Source of the DNA: Cohnella thermotolerans DSM 17683
GTDB taxonomy: Bacteria; Bacillota; Bacilli; Paenibacillales; Paenibacillaceae
Direction: 5' to 3'
Length of the DNA stretch: 64,000 nucleotides
NCBI RefSeq assembly: GCF_000429825.1
Contig: NZ_KE386957.1
Coordinates: 70,186-134,185, forward strand
Each line of letters begins with the position of its first letter. Positions within the stretch are counted from its first letter, which is position 1. The position numbers and the translations under genes are program-made. This document shows positions 1 to 7,735 of this stretch, one piece after another. The notes under the pieces are model-generated. The model did not search any database, had not been told where the DNA came from, and saw nothing but the letters and a program-made list of their open reading frames with translations.

Positions 1-248
1 CGCATGTCAGCCAACTTTTTGAACCGCTCAGCCTGGCTCTGCAAGTACGACGCCTGCTCGGCTTCCGGCTTCCCTTCGGGCCAGGGCGCTGCGGCGTTCA
101 GCACGCGGATCTCCGCCACCATATGCTCCTTGAGCGCTTCCTGGTGGTTTTCCTTATACGATTGGCTCATCCAGAGCCCGGCCGCCAGGACGGTCAGCCC
201 GATCAGCAGCATGAACAGAACGGTCAGCTTAATGCGAAATTTGTGCAT
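1..248 (-). CDS. Sensor histidine kinase, PhoR/PnpS-like, N-terminal part only
   Basis: Only the first 82 codons lie in the window; the gene continues past the left edge. Residues about 6-28 are one hydrophobic transmembrane segment, followed by a polar helix-rich stretch (Q-S-Y-K-E-N-H-Q-E-A-L-K-E-H-M), the beginning of an extracytoplasmic sensor region. This arrangement is that of the phosphate-responsive kinases PhoR/PnpS of Bacillales, which lie near citZ-icd-mdh in Bacillus. No HAMP, PAS or kinase domain is visible, so the assignment rests on the N-terminal pattern and on synteny. The ATG is preceded by GGGGAG. No response regulator gene lies directly upstream; the neighbour is fumarase. 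A chemoreceptor or other membrane sensor is the alternative. Confidence 0.5.
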   Translation of the reverse strand, partial: MHKFRIKLTVLFMLLIGLTVLAAGLWMSQSYKENHQEALKEHMVAEIRVLNAAAPWPEGKPEAEQASYLQSQAERFKKLADM

Positions 249-292
249 GGGTACTCCCCGGCGATGGTTGAATATTTAGTCGAAAAAGACGA

Positions 293-1837
293 TCAGGCAA
301 ACACCGGATCTTTAAATTGGGCCAGCTTCTCTTTGGAGTCGCGATCGACGTCGGCGTGCAGGCTGTTGCCGTGCGAATCCATTGTGACGATGGCGGCGAA
401 GCCTTCGACCTGCAGATGCCACATCGCCTCCGGAATGCCGAATTCCATGAAGTCGACGCCGTTCACTTTCTTGATGCATTCCGCGTAATATTGCGCCGCT
501 CCGCCGACCGCATTCAAGTAGACGCCGCCGTGCTCCTTCAGCGCCGCGAGCGTTTTCGGCCCCATGCCGCCTTTGCCGATGACCGCGCGAATGCCGAACT
601 TCTTCATAATGTCGCCTTGATACGGCTCCTCGCGAATGCTTGTCGTCGGGCCGGCCGCCTTGACGTGCCAGCCTTCGTCGTCCTTGAGCATGACGGGACC
701 GCAATGGTAGATGACGCCGCCGTTCAAATCGATCGGCGCGTCGTGATCCATCAAATACTTGTGCAGCGCGTCGCGGCCGGTGTGTATCTCGCCGTTCAGG
801 ATGACGACGTCCCCCACCTTCAGCGAACGGACCTGCTCTTCCGTCAGCGGAGCGGTCAACACGATCTCGCGGCGCTCCGCCGCCGGAGCCGCCTGCGCGG
901 AAGCGGCCGCTTCGTCCGCCTCGTTCATTTTCACATTGGAGCCGGTCTCGTAAATCCATTCCTTGATCTCATGGCTCTGGCCGTCGAGCAGAACGCCCTG
1001 GCGACGGTACGCCCAGCAGTTGTATGCGACCGACACGAAGAAGCTGGCCGGCAGCCGGTTCATGACGCCGATTTTGCAGCCGAGCAGCGTGACGTTGCCG
1101 CCGAAGCCCATCGTACCGATGCCAAGCTGGTTCGCTTTGTCCATAATGTAATCTTCCAGCTTCGCCAGCTCCGGAATCGGATTGACGTCTTCGATATGGC
1201 GGAACAGCTGCTGCTTCGCCAGCTCGTAGCCCGTCGTCCGGTCGCCGCCGATGCCGACGCCGATGAAGCCCGCGCTGCAGCCCTGGCCTTGCGCCTGATA
1301 GACCGCGTGCAGGATGCACTTGCGGATGCCGTCGAGATCGCGCCCGGCTTTGCCGAGCGCTTCCAGCTCGCAGGGCAGGCTGTACTGGATGTTCTTGTTC
1401 TCGCAGCCGCCGCCCTTCAGAATGAGCCGGACGTCGATGTCGTCCTTCTCCCACTGCTCGAAGTGGATGACCGGCGTCCCCGGGCCCAGGTTGTCGCCCG
1501 TGTTGGCGCCCGTCAGCGAATCGACGGAATTCGTGCGCAGCTTGCCGTCCTTCGTGGCGCGGGCGACCGCCTGGCGAATCTCGCGCTTCATGACGATCTG
1601 GTTGGCGCCGACCGGCGTATGCACGATGAACGTCGGCATCCCCGTATCCTGGCAGATCGGCGAGACGTTGCATTCGGCCATCTCTATGTTTTGCGCGATC
1701 GTGGATAAGGACAGGCCGGCGCGGGTGGCGCGATCCTCGGCTTCGCGCGCCTTGGCGATCGTTCTCCTGACGTCGGCGGGCAGGTTCGTGGACGTCTCGA
1801 CGATGAGCTTGTAAATGCTTTCTTCGAATGTAGACAT
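293..1837 (-). CDS. fumA: Fumarate hydratase, class I ([4Fe-4S])
   Basis: 514 residues, the normal size of a single-chain class I fumarase, which interconverts fumarate and malate in the TCA cycle. The alpha part (about 1-290) carries candidate iron-sulfur cysteines in C-Q-D-T-G (Cys62), G-C-S-A-G (Cys187) and L-G-C-K-I-G (Cys254), and the glycine-rich stretch G-F-I-G-V-G-I-G-G-D-R. The beta part follows (L-N-G-E-I-H-T-G-R-D-A). The ATG start has AGAGGAGA upstream; an open frame further upstream is not conserved coding. An alanine-rich linker (about 300-315) joins the two parts. It lies downstream of the citZ-icd-mdh cluster on the same strand but separated by other genes, with its own likely promoter at 1883-1891. 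Confidence 0.93.
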   Translation of the reverse strand: MSTFEESIYKLIVETSTNLPADVRRTIAKAREAEDRATRAGLSLSTIAQNIEMAECNVSPICQDTGMPTFIVHTPVGANQIVMKREIRQAVARATKDGKLRTNSVDSLTGANTGDNLGPGTPVIHFEQWEKDDIDVRLILKGGGCENKNIQYSLPCELEALGKAGRDLDGIRKCILHAVYQAQGQGCSAGFIGVGIGGDRTTGYELAKQQLFRHIEDVNPIPELAKLEDYIMDKANQLGIGTMGFGGNVTLLGCKIGVMNRLPASFFVSVAYNCWAYRRQGVLLDGQSHEIKEWIYETGSNVKMNEADEAAASAQAAPAAERREIVLTAPLTEEQVRSLKVGDVVILNGEIHTGRDALHKYLMDHDAPIDLNGGVIYHCGPVMLKDDEGWHVKAAGPTTSIREEPYQGDIMKKFGIRAVIGKGGMGPKTLAALKEHGGVYLNAVGGAAQYYAECIKKVNGVDFMEFGIPEAMWHLQVEGFAAIVTMDSHGNSLHADVDRDSKEKLAQFKDPVFA

Positions 1838-1882
1838 AATACCGATAAATCTCCTCTCTGTTCGCAAGGCTTCAACAATTAT

Positions 1883-1891
1883 ATAATAGCA
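1883..1891 (-). promoter_or_regulatory. Probable -10 element of the fumarase gene
   Basis: On the minus strand TATTAT is preceded by TGC, an extended -10, 46 bases before the fumarase start. No good -35 is visible at normal spacing, which is usual for extended -10 promoters. Inferred from sequence only. Confidence 0.4.
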
Positions 1892-1924
1892 CACAGATAC
1901 GCATCGGGAGAAAAGGAGTCCGTC

Positions 1925-2530
1925 ATGCCCCACCATTTTCTCGCTTATTTGTACCGCCTGCAATATATCGAGCGTTGGAGCCTCATGCGCAAGACGACCG
2001 GCGAAAACGTCGCCGAGCACTCCTACCACACGGCGCTGCTCGCGCATCTGCTGGCCAGCATCGCCCGGCGCGTGTTCGGCCGCGACGTCGACCCGGAGAA
2101 GGCGGCCGCCTACGCCTTGTTCCACGACGCGACCGAGGTGTTCACCGGCGACATTCCGACGCCCGTGAAGCATCATAATCCCGAGCTGCTCGGCAACTTC
2201 CGCCAGATCGAGAGGCTTGCCGCCGAGCGGCTGCTGTCGACCGTGCCGGAGGCGCTTCAGGATGTCTACCGCCCGCTGCTGTCGCGGGAGGCGGATTCGC
2301 CGGAGATGGCCAAGCTCGTGAAAGCGGCCGACGTGCTGGACGCCTACCTGAAGTGCGTCAGCGAGATGTCCGCGGGCAACCGCGAGTTCGCCACCGCGCG
2401 CAAGCAGATGGAGGAACGGCTGCGGAGCTTCGACCTGCCCGAAGTCGCCTGGTTCCTTGAGAACTTGGCGCCCAGCTTCGAGAAAACGGTCGACGAATTG
2501 TCGGAAGATATCGGCGGCGACAGCGTCTGA
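1925..2530 (+). CDS. HD-domain 5'-deoxynucleotidase, YfbR type
   Basis: 201 residues, the size of YfbR-like metal-dependent nucleotidases that remove phosphate from deoxynucleoside 5'-monophosphates. The HD superfamily signature is visible: an early histidine in E-H-S-Y-H-T (about 34-38), the H-D pair in F-H-D-A-T-E-V-F (about 66-67) followed by T-G-D-I-P-T-P-V-K typical of YfbR, and a later aspartate in K-A-A-D-V-L-D. AAAAGGAG lies six bases before the ATG. It is divergent from fumarase with 87 bases between the starts. The family is well recognised; the physiological substrate in this organism is inferred. Confidence 0.88.
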   Translation: MPHHFLAYLYRLQYIERWSLMRKTTGENVAEHSYHTALLAHLLASIARRVFGRDVDPEKAAAYALFHDATEVFTGDIPTPVKHHNPELLGNFRQIERLAAERLLSTVPEALQDVYRPLLSREADSPEMAKLVKAADVLDAYLKCVSEMSAGNREFATARKQMEERLRSFDLPEVAWFLENLAPSFEKTVDELSEDIGGDSV

Positions 2531-2652
2531 CAAGCCGAATTGTCCTGTAAAAATAGTTCTGTATAGCCTTCCATTATTAACCATATTAGGCTATGCTTAA
2601 GCTGCAACTTGTAACGGGTGGACGGCACTCTTCGGGAAGGAGGAGGCTGTTC

Positions 2653-2739
2653 ATGGATTTATTCCAATCTCTCTCAGTTCTCTTCGCATTCGGTGTCTTC
2701 ATCATTACGCTGCTGACGTATATCGAGAAGAGGAAATAA
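2653..2739 (+). CDS. Small holin-like toxin of a probable type I toxin-antitoxin pair
   Basis: A 28-residue peptide: acidic start M-D-L-F-Q, one transmembrane helix (S-V-L-F-A-F-G-V-F-I-I-T-L-L) and a charged tail Y-I-E-K-R-K. This is the pattern of the putative holin-like toxins (TxpA/BsrG-like) of Firmicutes, which insert in the membrane and are silenced by an antisense RNA. A very strong AAGGAGGAGG precedes the ATG, usual for these genes. A terminator hairpin follows at 2801-2834, and a candidate promoter pointing back towards the gene lies at 2765-2794. Toxicity is inferred from family resemblance. Confidence 0.72.
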   Translation: MDLFQSLSVLFAFGVFIITLLTYIEKRK

Positions 2740-2764
2740 TCCGTTGATTCCTGTTTGGTGCGAA

Positions 2765-2794
2765 ACCATACTGGGCATTAACCACCCATAACAA
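2765..2794 (-). promoter_or_regulatory. Candidate promoter of the antisense antitoxin RNA
   Basis: Minus strand TTGTTA, 18 bases, TATGGT. Transcription from here would run leftwards and enter the 3' end of the small toxin gene, the arrangement known for txpA/RatA-type pairs. The -10 is weak; no antisense terminator was identified. Confidence 0.35.
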
Positions 2795-2800
2795 GTTGCT

Positions 2801-2834
2801 GAGTTGGATCTTCGTGGTCCGACTCATCTTTTTT
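2801..2834 (+). terminator. Terminator after the small toxin gene
   Basis: A ten-pair stem (GAGTTGGATC with GGTCCGACTC, two G-U pairs) around TTCGT, followed by ATCTTTTTT. Clear intrinsic terminator. Confidence 0.85.
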
Positions 2835-2876
2835 GAAAACGCGTTCATTTCCTCGCCGAGCAGGCGAGCGAAGCAT

Positions 2877-2925
2877 ACAAAAGCCCGGCCCCTTCTTTGC
2901 CTTGCGGGAAGAGGAGCCGGGCCTC
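2877..2925 (-). terminator. Terminator of the 141-residue membrane protein gene
   Basis: On the minus strand AGGCCCGGCTCC pairs with GGGGCCGGGCTT, ending in TTTT, just past the stop codon of the neighbouring gene. Confidence 0.75.
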
Positions 2926-2941
2926 GCGCGTTCCGGGCCGC

Positions 2942-3367
2942 TTACGCGTACCACGGGTCTTGCATGAGCCAGATGATGACGAGGAACAAAACGAACGTGA
3001 CGGCGCTGAGCGTCTGAACGCGGGACACCGCGCCGGACGCGTCCTGGCTGTTTGCGGCGGCGGCTTTGATCCGCTTGAGCGGACCTTGCAGGATGCCCGA
3101 GAACGCCCCGATCGCCACGAACAGGACGAGGATCACGATCAACCAGGACACTTTGTAATCCTGCTGGGATATCAGGTAACCGCCGGAGAGCAATTGCAGC
3201 ACGAGCGCGAACTGCCCGATTCTGCCCGCCGTCAGAAGGCCGCTGGCCAAGCCTTCCTGCGCAGGGGTGGACAACTGCTTGAAGCGGCCCGCAACGAACG
3301 GCAAAATCGCGTAAATGCCCATCCCTACGGCCCCGACGACGTGCAAAAACAGCATAAACGTAAGCAT
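2942..3367 (-). CDS. Four-helix membrane protein of unknown function
   Basis: 141 residues with four hydrophobic segments (about 1-22, 42-62, 70-95 and 115-136) and a short basic loop (P-L-K-R-I-K). I do not recognise a named family; the first helix with an embedded histidine (F-L-H-V-V-G-A-V-G-M-G) resembles DUF2269/CopD-like small membrane proteins, but this is weak. The ATG at 3367 was chosen because AAGGAGG precedes it; an in-frame ATG 24 bases further upstream lacks a binding site. It lies between mdh and the toxin gene, with terminators on both sides, so it is probably its own transcription unit. Confidence 0.7.
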   Translation of the reverse strand: MLTFMLFLHVVGAVGMGIYAILPFVAGRFKQLSTPAQEGLASGLLTAGRIGQFALVLQLLSGGYLISQQDYKVSWLIVILVLFVAIGAFSGILQGPLKRIKAAAANSQDASGAVSRVQTLSAVTFVLFLVIIWLMQDPWYA

Positions 3368-3449
3368 GTTGGAAAAGTCCTCCTTGAGCATATGTACGGC
3401 AAGTCAAGTTCAGTATACACAAATCGGGCGACAAACAAAACCGGCGCGC

Positions 3450-3492
3450 AAAAAATCCCCTTGCCGGGACGGCGAACGCCTCGACAAGGGGT
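3450..3492 (-). terminator. Terminator of mdh
   Basis: Minus strand CCCCTTGTCG pairs with CGGCAAGGGG and is followed by ATTTTTT, 25 bases past the mdh stop. It ends the citZ-icd-mdh unit. Confidence 0.85.
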
Positions 3493-3516
3493 GAAGTTGG
3501 AGCTTTATGCCGTCGA

Positions 3517-4461
3517 TCAGGCGTTTTCGACGATTCGGATAACGTTGCGGACGGATTCCGCGGATTTGTCGAGCGCGGCTTTCTCTTCCGCCGTCAGTTC
3601 GAGGTCGATAATCTTCTCGATGCCGTCTCCGCCGAGCACGGCCAGGACGCCCATGAACAGGTTGTCGTAGCCGTATTCGCCTTGAAGCAGGGCGATGACC
3701 GGCAGAATGCGCTTCTTGTCCTTCAGAATCGCTTCGGTCATCTGAACGAGCGAAGCGGCCGGAGCGTAGTACGCGCTGCCGTTGCCGAGCAGGCCCACGA
3801 TCTCGCCGCCGCCGACGCGGGTGCGGGCGACGATCGCGTCGATCTGATCCTTCGGCAGCAGCTTCTCGACCGGAATGCCGCCGATCGTCGTGTAGCGGAC
3901 GAGCGGAACCATGTCGTCGCCGTGGCCGCCGAGCACGACGCCGCGGACGTCTTCGACGGATACGTTGAGCGCTTGCGCCAGGAACGTGTTGTAACGGGCC
4001 GTGTCGAGGACGCCGGATTGGCCGATGACGCGGTTCTTCGGGAAGCCCAGCGTCTTGTTGGCCACATAGGTCATCGCGTCAACCGGGTTCGACAGAATGA
4101 TGACGTAAGCGTTCGGGCTGCTAACCTTCACTTGCTCGCACACGGACTTGACGATGCCCGCGTTCGTGTTTACGAGGTCGTCGCGGCTCATGCCCGGCTT
4201 GCGGGCGATGCCGGCCGTAATGATGACGACGTCGGAGTTCGCGGAATCCGCGTAATCGGCGGTGCCTACGATCCTAGCGTCCACGCCTTGAACCGGCGTC
4301 GATTCCAGCATGTCGAGCGCCTTGCCCTTGGTCGGGTTCTCGAGTTGGGGAATGTCGAGCAGAACGACGTCGCCCAGTTCCTTCTGAGCCAACATGAGAG
4401 CGGTAGTGGCGCCGGTAAAGCCTGCGCCGATTACCGTAATTTTCGCGCGTTTGATAGCCAT
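3517..4461 (-). CDS. mdh: Malate dehydrogenase
   Basis: 314 residues, the normal length of the LDH-like malate dehydrogenases of Bacillales, which oxidise malate to oxaloacetate with NAD. Visible: dinucleotide-binding start [11 protein letters not shown], the acidic V-V-L-L-D-I at the end of the second strand, substrate-binding [17 protein letters not shown], and the catalytic [10 protein letters not shown] histidine (about residue 180). Third gene of citZ-icd-mdh on the minus strand, with a terminator just downstream. The 285-base gap to icd holds a folded repeat element, so mdh may be transcribed both from the operon and separately. Confidence 0.97.
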   Translation of the reverse strand: MAIKRAKITVIGAGFTGATTALMLAQKELGDVVLLDIPQLENPTKGKALDMLESTPVQGVDARIVGTADYADSANSDVVIITAGIARKPGMSRDDLVNTNAGIVKSVCEQVKVSSPNAYVIILSNPVDAMTYVANKTLGFPKNRVIGQSGVLDTARYNTFLAQALNVSVEDVRGVVLGGHGDDMVPLVRYTTIGGIPVEKLLPKDQIDAIVARTRVGGGEIVGLLGNGSAYYAPAASLVQMTEAILKDKKRILPVIALLQGEYGYDNLFMGVLAVLGGDGIEKIIDLELTAEEKAALDKSAESVRNVIRIVENA

Positions 4462-4672
4462 GGGGGTATTGCCTCCTTGTATGTGTCGATCAGTCGCAAT
4501 CCCTGCCAGTAATCTTCATGCACTCCGCCATCCGTTCTTGTCAACCAACCATTCCGCTCCAGCAACCGGGCACGTCCCAAGCGACGTTATATGCCGACGC
4601 CTGGACGGCCTCCAGCCGCGATCCCCCTTCGCCGCGCCTCTGTCCCCACGACGTTATTCGCCGGGTGTCCAG

Positions 4673-4726
4673 AGGGCCGAGCCCTCGGAGTCCCCCTTGG
4701 AGGGGGGATATAGAGGGTTCGGCCCT
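4673..4726. repeat. Two-level palindromic element between icd and mdh
   Basis: Outer arms AGGGCCGAGCCCTC and GAGGGTTCGGCCCT pair with a mismatch or two; the interior holds a second hairpin CCCCC-TTGG-AGGGGG. It has no U-tract on the minus strand, so it does not look like a simple terminator. It could be a BOX/REP-like mobile repeat or an mRNA-processing or stability hairpin inside the citZ-icd-mdh transcript. Confidence 0.6.
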
Positions 4727-4746
4727 GGTATAGGAGGTTCGGCAGC

Positions 4747-6042
4747 TTACATATTTTTGATAATCTGATCCGCGAACTCGGAGCACTTGACTTCCGTAGC
4801 GCCTTCCATCAGACGGGCGAAGTCGTACGTGACGATCTTGCTGTTGATGGATTTCTCCAGCCCTTTGTAAACCAGATCGGCCGCTTCCAGCCAGCCCAGA
4901 TGCTCAAACAGCATGACGCCGGACAGAATGACGGAGCCCGGGTTGACGACGTCCTTGTCCGCGTATTTCGGAGCGGTGCCGTGGGTCGCTTCGAAGATGG
5001 CATGTCCGGTCACGTAGTTGATGTTGGCGCCCGGAGCGATGCCGATGCCGCCGACTTGGGCGGCCAGGGCGTCGGACAAGTAGTCGCCGTTCAGGTTCAA
5101 CGTCGCGATAACGTCGAAGTCGGTCGGACGGGTCAGCACCTGCTGCAGCGCGATGTCGGCGATGGCGTCCTTGATCAGGATTTTGCCTTCGGCAAGCGCC
5201 GCCTTCTGAGCCGCGTTGGCCGCTTCTTCGCCTTGCTCGGCTTTGATTTTGTCGTATTGGCCCCACGTGAAGGTTTTGTCCGCGAACTCGGTCTCGGCCA
5301 CTTCGTAGCCCCAGTTCTTGAACGCGCCTTCCGTGAATTTCATAATATTGCCTTTATGGACGAGCGTAACGGATTTGCGTTTATGTTTGATCGCGTATTC
5401 GATCGCGGCGCGAACGAGGCGCTTCGAGCCTTCGGACGATACCGGCTTGATGCCGATGCCGGACGTCTCCGGGAAGCGGATCTTCTTGACGCCCATTTCC
5501 TTCTGCAGGAAGTCGATCACTTTCTTCACTTCGGCCGTCCCGGATTGATACTCGATGCCCGCATAGATGTCTTCCGTATTTTCCCGGAAAATGACCATGT
5601 CGACCAGGTCCGGACGTTTGACCGGAGAAGGCACGCCGTTGAAGTAGCGAACCGGACGCAAGCAGACGTACAGGTCCAGTTCCTGGCGGAGCGCCACGTT
5701 CAGGGAGCGGATGCCGCCGCCGATCGGAGTCGTCAGCGGGCCCTTGATCGCGATGATGTACTCGCGGATGGCGGTCAGCGTATCGTTCGGCAGCCATTCG
5801 CCGTACGTGTTGAACGCCTTCTCGCCGGCGAACACTTCGTACCAGGCGATCTTCTTCTCGCCTTTATAAGCTTTCTCGACGGCTGCGTCCAGCACGCGCT
5901 TGGAAGCGCGCCAGATGTCGCGGCCCGTGCCGTCGCCTTCGATGAAAGGAATGATCGGGTTGTTCGGTACGTTCAGAACCCCGTTCTGAACTGTGATCGG
6001 CTCGCCGGAAGCCGGAGCCGCGAATTTCTCGAATTGTGCCAT
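4747..6042 (-). CDS. icd: Isocitrate dehydrogenase (NADP-dependent)
   Basis: 431 residues, close to the 420-odd of the Bacillus/E. coli type enzyme that converts isocitrate to 2-oxoglutarate. Visible: [12 protein letters not shown] near the N-terminus, the phosphorylation/substrate loop region [37 protein letters not shown], and the metal-binding aspartates in the D-A-I-A-D and L-N-L-N-G-D-Y segments. AGGAGGAG precedes the ATG. Second gene of the citZ-icd-mdh operon, 113 bases after citZ. Confidence 0.97.
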   Translation of the reverse strand: MAQFEKFAAPASGEPITVQNGVLNVPNNPIIPFIEGDGTGRDIWRASKRVLDAAVEKAYKGEKKIAWYEVFAGEKAFNTYGEWLPNDTLTAIREYIIAIKGPLTTPIGGGIRSLNVALRQELDLYVCLRPVRYFNGVPSPVKRPDLVDMVIFRENTEDIYAGIEYQSGTAEVKKVIDFLQKEMGVKKIRFPETSGIGIKPVSSEGSKRLVRAAIEYAIKHKRKSVTLVHKGNIMKFTEGAFKNWGYEVAETEFADKTFTWGQYDKIKAEQGEEAANAAQKAALAEGKILIKDAIADIALQQVLTRPTDFDVIATLNLNGDYLSDALAAQVGGIGIAPGANINYVTGHAIFEATHGTAPKYADKDVVNPGSVILSGVMLFEHLGWLEAADLVYKGLEKSINSKIVTYDFARLMEGATEVKCSEFADQIIKNM

Positions 6043-6155
6043 GGATTCGTTCTCCTCCTAAGTACGTATTGGGTATTTGTCCGCAAGAAACCGGCGTTCC
6101 GCCCTTTCGCCCCCGAAGGAGACACGGGACAGTCCGCCGGCGTGAAGAAGCCGGC

Positions 6156-7271
6156 TCAGCCGCGCTCGGCGATCGGCACGTAATGTTGCCCGACCGGACC
6201 GACGTATTCGGCGCGCGGACGGATGAGGCGGTTGTCTTCGAGCTGCTCCAGAATGTGAGCCGTCCAGCCGGATACGCGGCTGATCGCGAAGATCGGAGTG
6301 AACAGGTCGCGCGGAATGCCGAGCATCGTATAGCAGGAAGCGGAATAGAAGTCGACGTTCGGCTTCAGGCCCTTCTGTCCGGTGACGAGCTCCTCGATCT
6401 TCACGGACATGTCGTAAAGCGTCATGTCGCCCTTCAGTTCGCCGAGCTGGCGGGACATTTGCTGCAGATGCTTGGCGCGCGGATCGCCGTTCTTGTAAAC
6501 GCGGTGTCCGAAGCCCATCACCTTCTCTTTCTTGTCCAGCTTCGCCTGGATGTACGACTCGACGTTCGCGAGCGAGCCGATGTCGTCCAGCATGACCATG
6601 ACCGCTTCGTTGGCGCCGCCGTGAAGCGGTCCCTTGAGCGCACCGATGGCGGAAGTGACGCCGGAATAGATATCGGACAGCGTTGCCACCGTTACCCGCG
6701 CGGCGAACGTGGAAGCGTTCAGCTCATGGTCGGCGTGCAAGACGAGAGCCTTGTCCAACGCTTCGACCGCTACGGCGGCCGGCTCTTCTCCGGTCAGCAT
6801 ATACAGGAAGTTGTGGGCGATGGAGACGCCCTTCTTCGGAGCGATCGGCTCCTTCCCCTGGCGAATGCGCGCGAACGCCGCGACGACCGTCGGCAGCTGC
6901 GCTTGCAGCTTGACCGCTTTGCGGATGTTGGCTTCCCGGCTCATATCCTGCGCCTCTTCGTCGTACAGCGCGAGGCTCGATACGGCCGTGCGCAGCGCCG
7001 CCATGGAGTTGCTGCCGGCCGGATACAGGCGCAGCCCGGCGATCACTTGCTCCGGAACGGCCGCGTATTGGCCGAGCTGGTCGATCAGGCCGTTCAATTC
7101 CGCCTGCGTCGGAAGCTTGCCGTGCCACAACAAATAAGCGACCTCTTCGAAAGTCGCCTTCTCCGCCAATTCGTCGATGTCGATGCCGCGATACGTGAGG
7201 ACGCCGTCGATGATGGAGCTGATCGACGAGGTCGCGGCTACGATGCCTTCAAGACCTTTCGTTGCCGTCAT
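6156..7271 (-). CDS. citZ: Citrate synthase
   Basis: 371 residues, the typical length of Gram-positive type citrate synthase, which condenses acetyl-CoA and oxaloacetate. Catalytic histidines are visible in H-A-D-H-E-L-N-A-S-T-F (about residue 220) and G-L-K-G-P-L-H-G-G-A-N-E (about 255), the late aspartate in P-N-V-D-F-Y-S-A (about 310), and the G-F-G-H-R-V-Y-K motif. The ATG is preceded by GAAGGAGAG. First gene of the TCA operon; a CcpC-like box lies about 200 bases upstream, which would fit catabolite control of citrate synthesis as in Bacillus. Confidence 0.97.
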   Translation of the reverse strand: MTATKGLEGIVAATSSISSIIDGVLTYRGIDIDELAEKATFEEVAYLLWHGKLPTQAELNGLIDQLGQYAAVPEQVIAGLRLYPAGSNSMAALRTAVSSLALYDEEAQDMSREANIRKAVKLQAQLPTVVAAFARIRQGKEPIAPKKGVSIAHNFLYMLTGEEPAAVAVEALDKALVLHADHELNASTFAARVTVATLSDIYSGVTSAIGALKGPLHGGANEAVMVMLDDIGSLANVESYIQAKLDKKEKVMGFGHRVYKNGDPRAKHLQQMSRQLGELKGDMTLYDMSVKIEELVTGQKGLKPNVDFYSASCYTMLGIPRDLFTPIFAISRVSGWTAHILEQLEDNRLIRPRAEYVGPVGQHYVPIAERG

Positions 7272-7468
7272 GGAATTCTCTCCTTCTCAAGAAAAATGGA
7301 AGAAACCGCAAAGGCGATTCCGGCTTGCGCAAAACCAAGATGAAGCATGTTCCGCCCGCGCGCGGCGGATATCCCGCACGATTCGTTGCGAAAAACCGGC
7401 AATGAATACGGAATTTCGGTCAATTTTAATGATAAACGATTTTGACATTGAATGGAACCGAACAAGGC

Positions 7469-7483
7469 ATAAAAATGCTTTAT
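7469..7483 (-). promoter_or_regulatory. CcpC-like box upstream of citZ
   Basis: ATAA, seven bases, TTAT: the dyad recognised by CcpC, the citrate-responsive repressor of citZ in Bacillus. A -10-like TATCAT lies about 50 bases closer to citZ. A match of this length in an AT-rich patch can arise by chance. Confidence 0.4.
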
Positions 7484-7499
7484 CGGCGCCATAGAAAAA

Positions 7500-7735
7500 A
7501 GCGATGAGCCTTCGCCGCAACGCGTTTCGACCCGCTCCGGACACCGGGCATAGTGTGCCATCCCGAATGCGCCGATATACCTGCAATGTCATATTATAGG
7601 GAAATCGACCGAATACGTGTCCGGTGGGAAGCGCTGCCCTCCAACGGTTCCGACAGTGGGCAAGAAGCGGAGTCAGGTGGTAAAATGATTCCAAACCCAT
7701 GGGCCGGTCGGCATACAGAAGGAGGCTCCTCCGCT
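7500..7735. other. Gene-free leader before the exopolyphosphatase gene
   Basis: Between the citZ control region and the TTG start at 7736 I see no convincing gene. In-frame upstream starts of the exopolyphosphatase frame exist (for example ATG at 7685) but have poorer binding sites. TATTAT near 7590 may be a -10. Confidence 0.4.
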
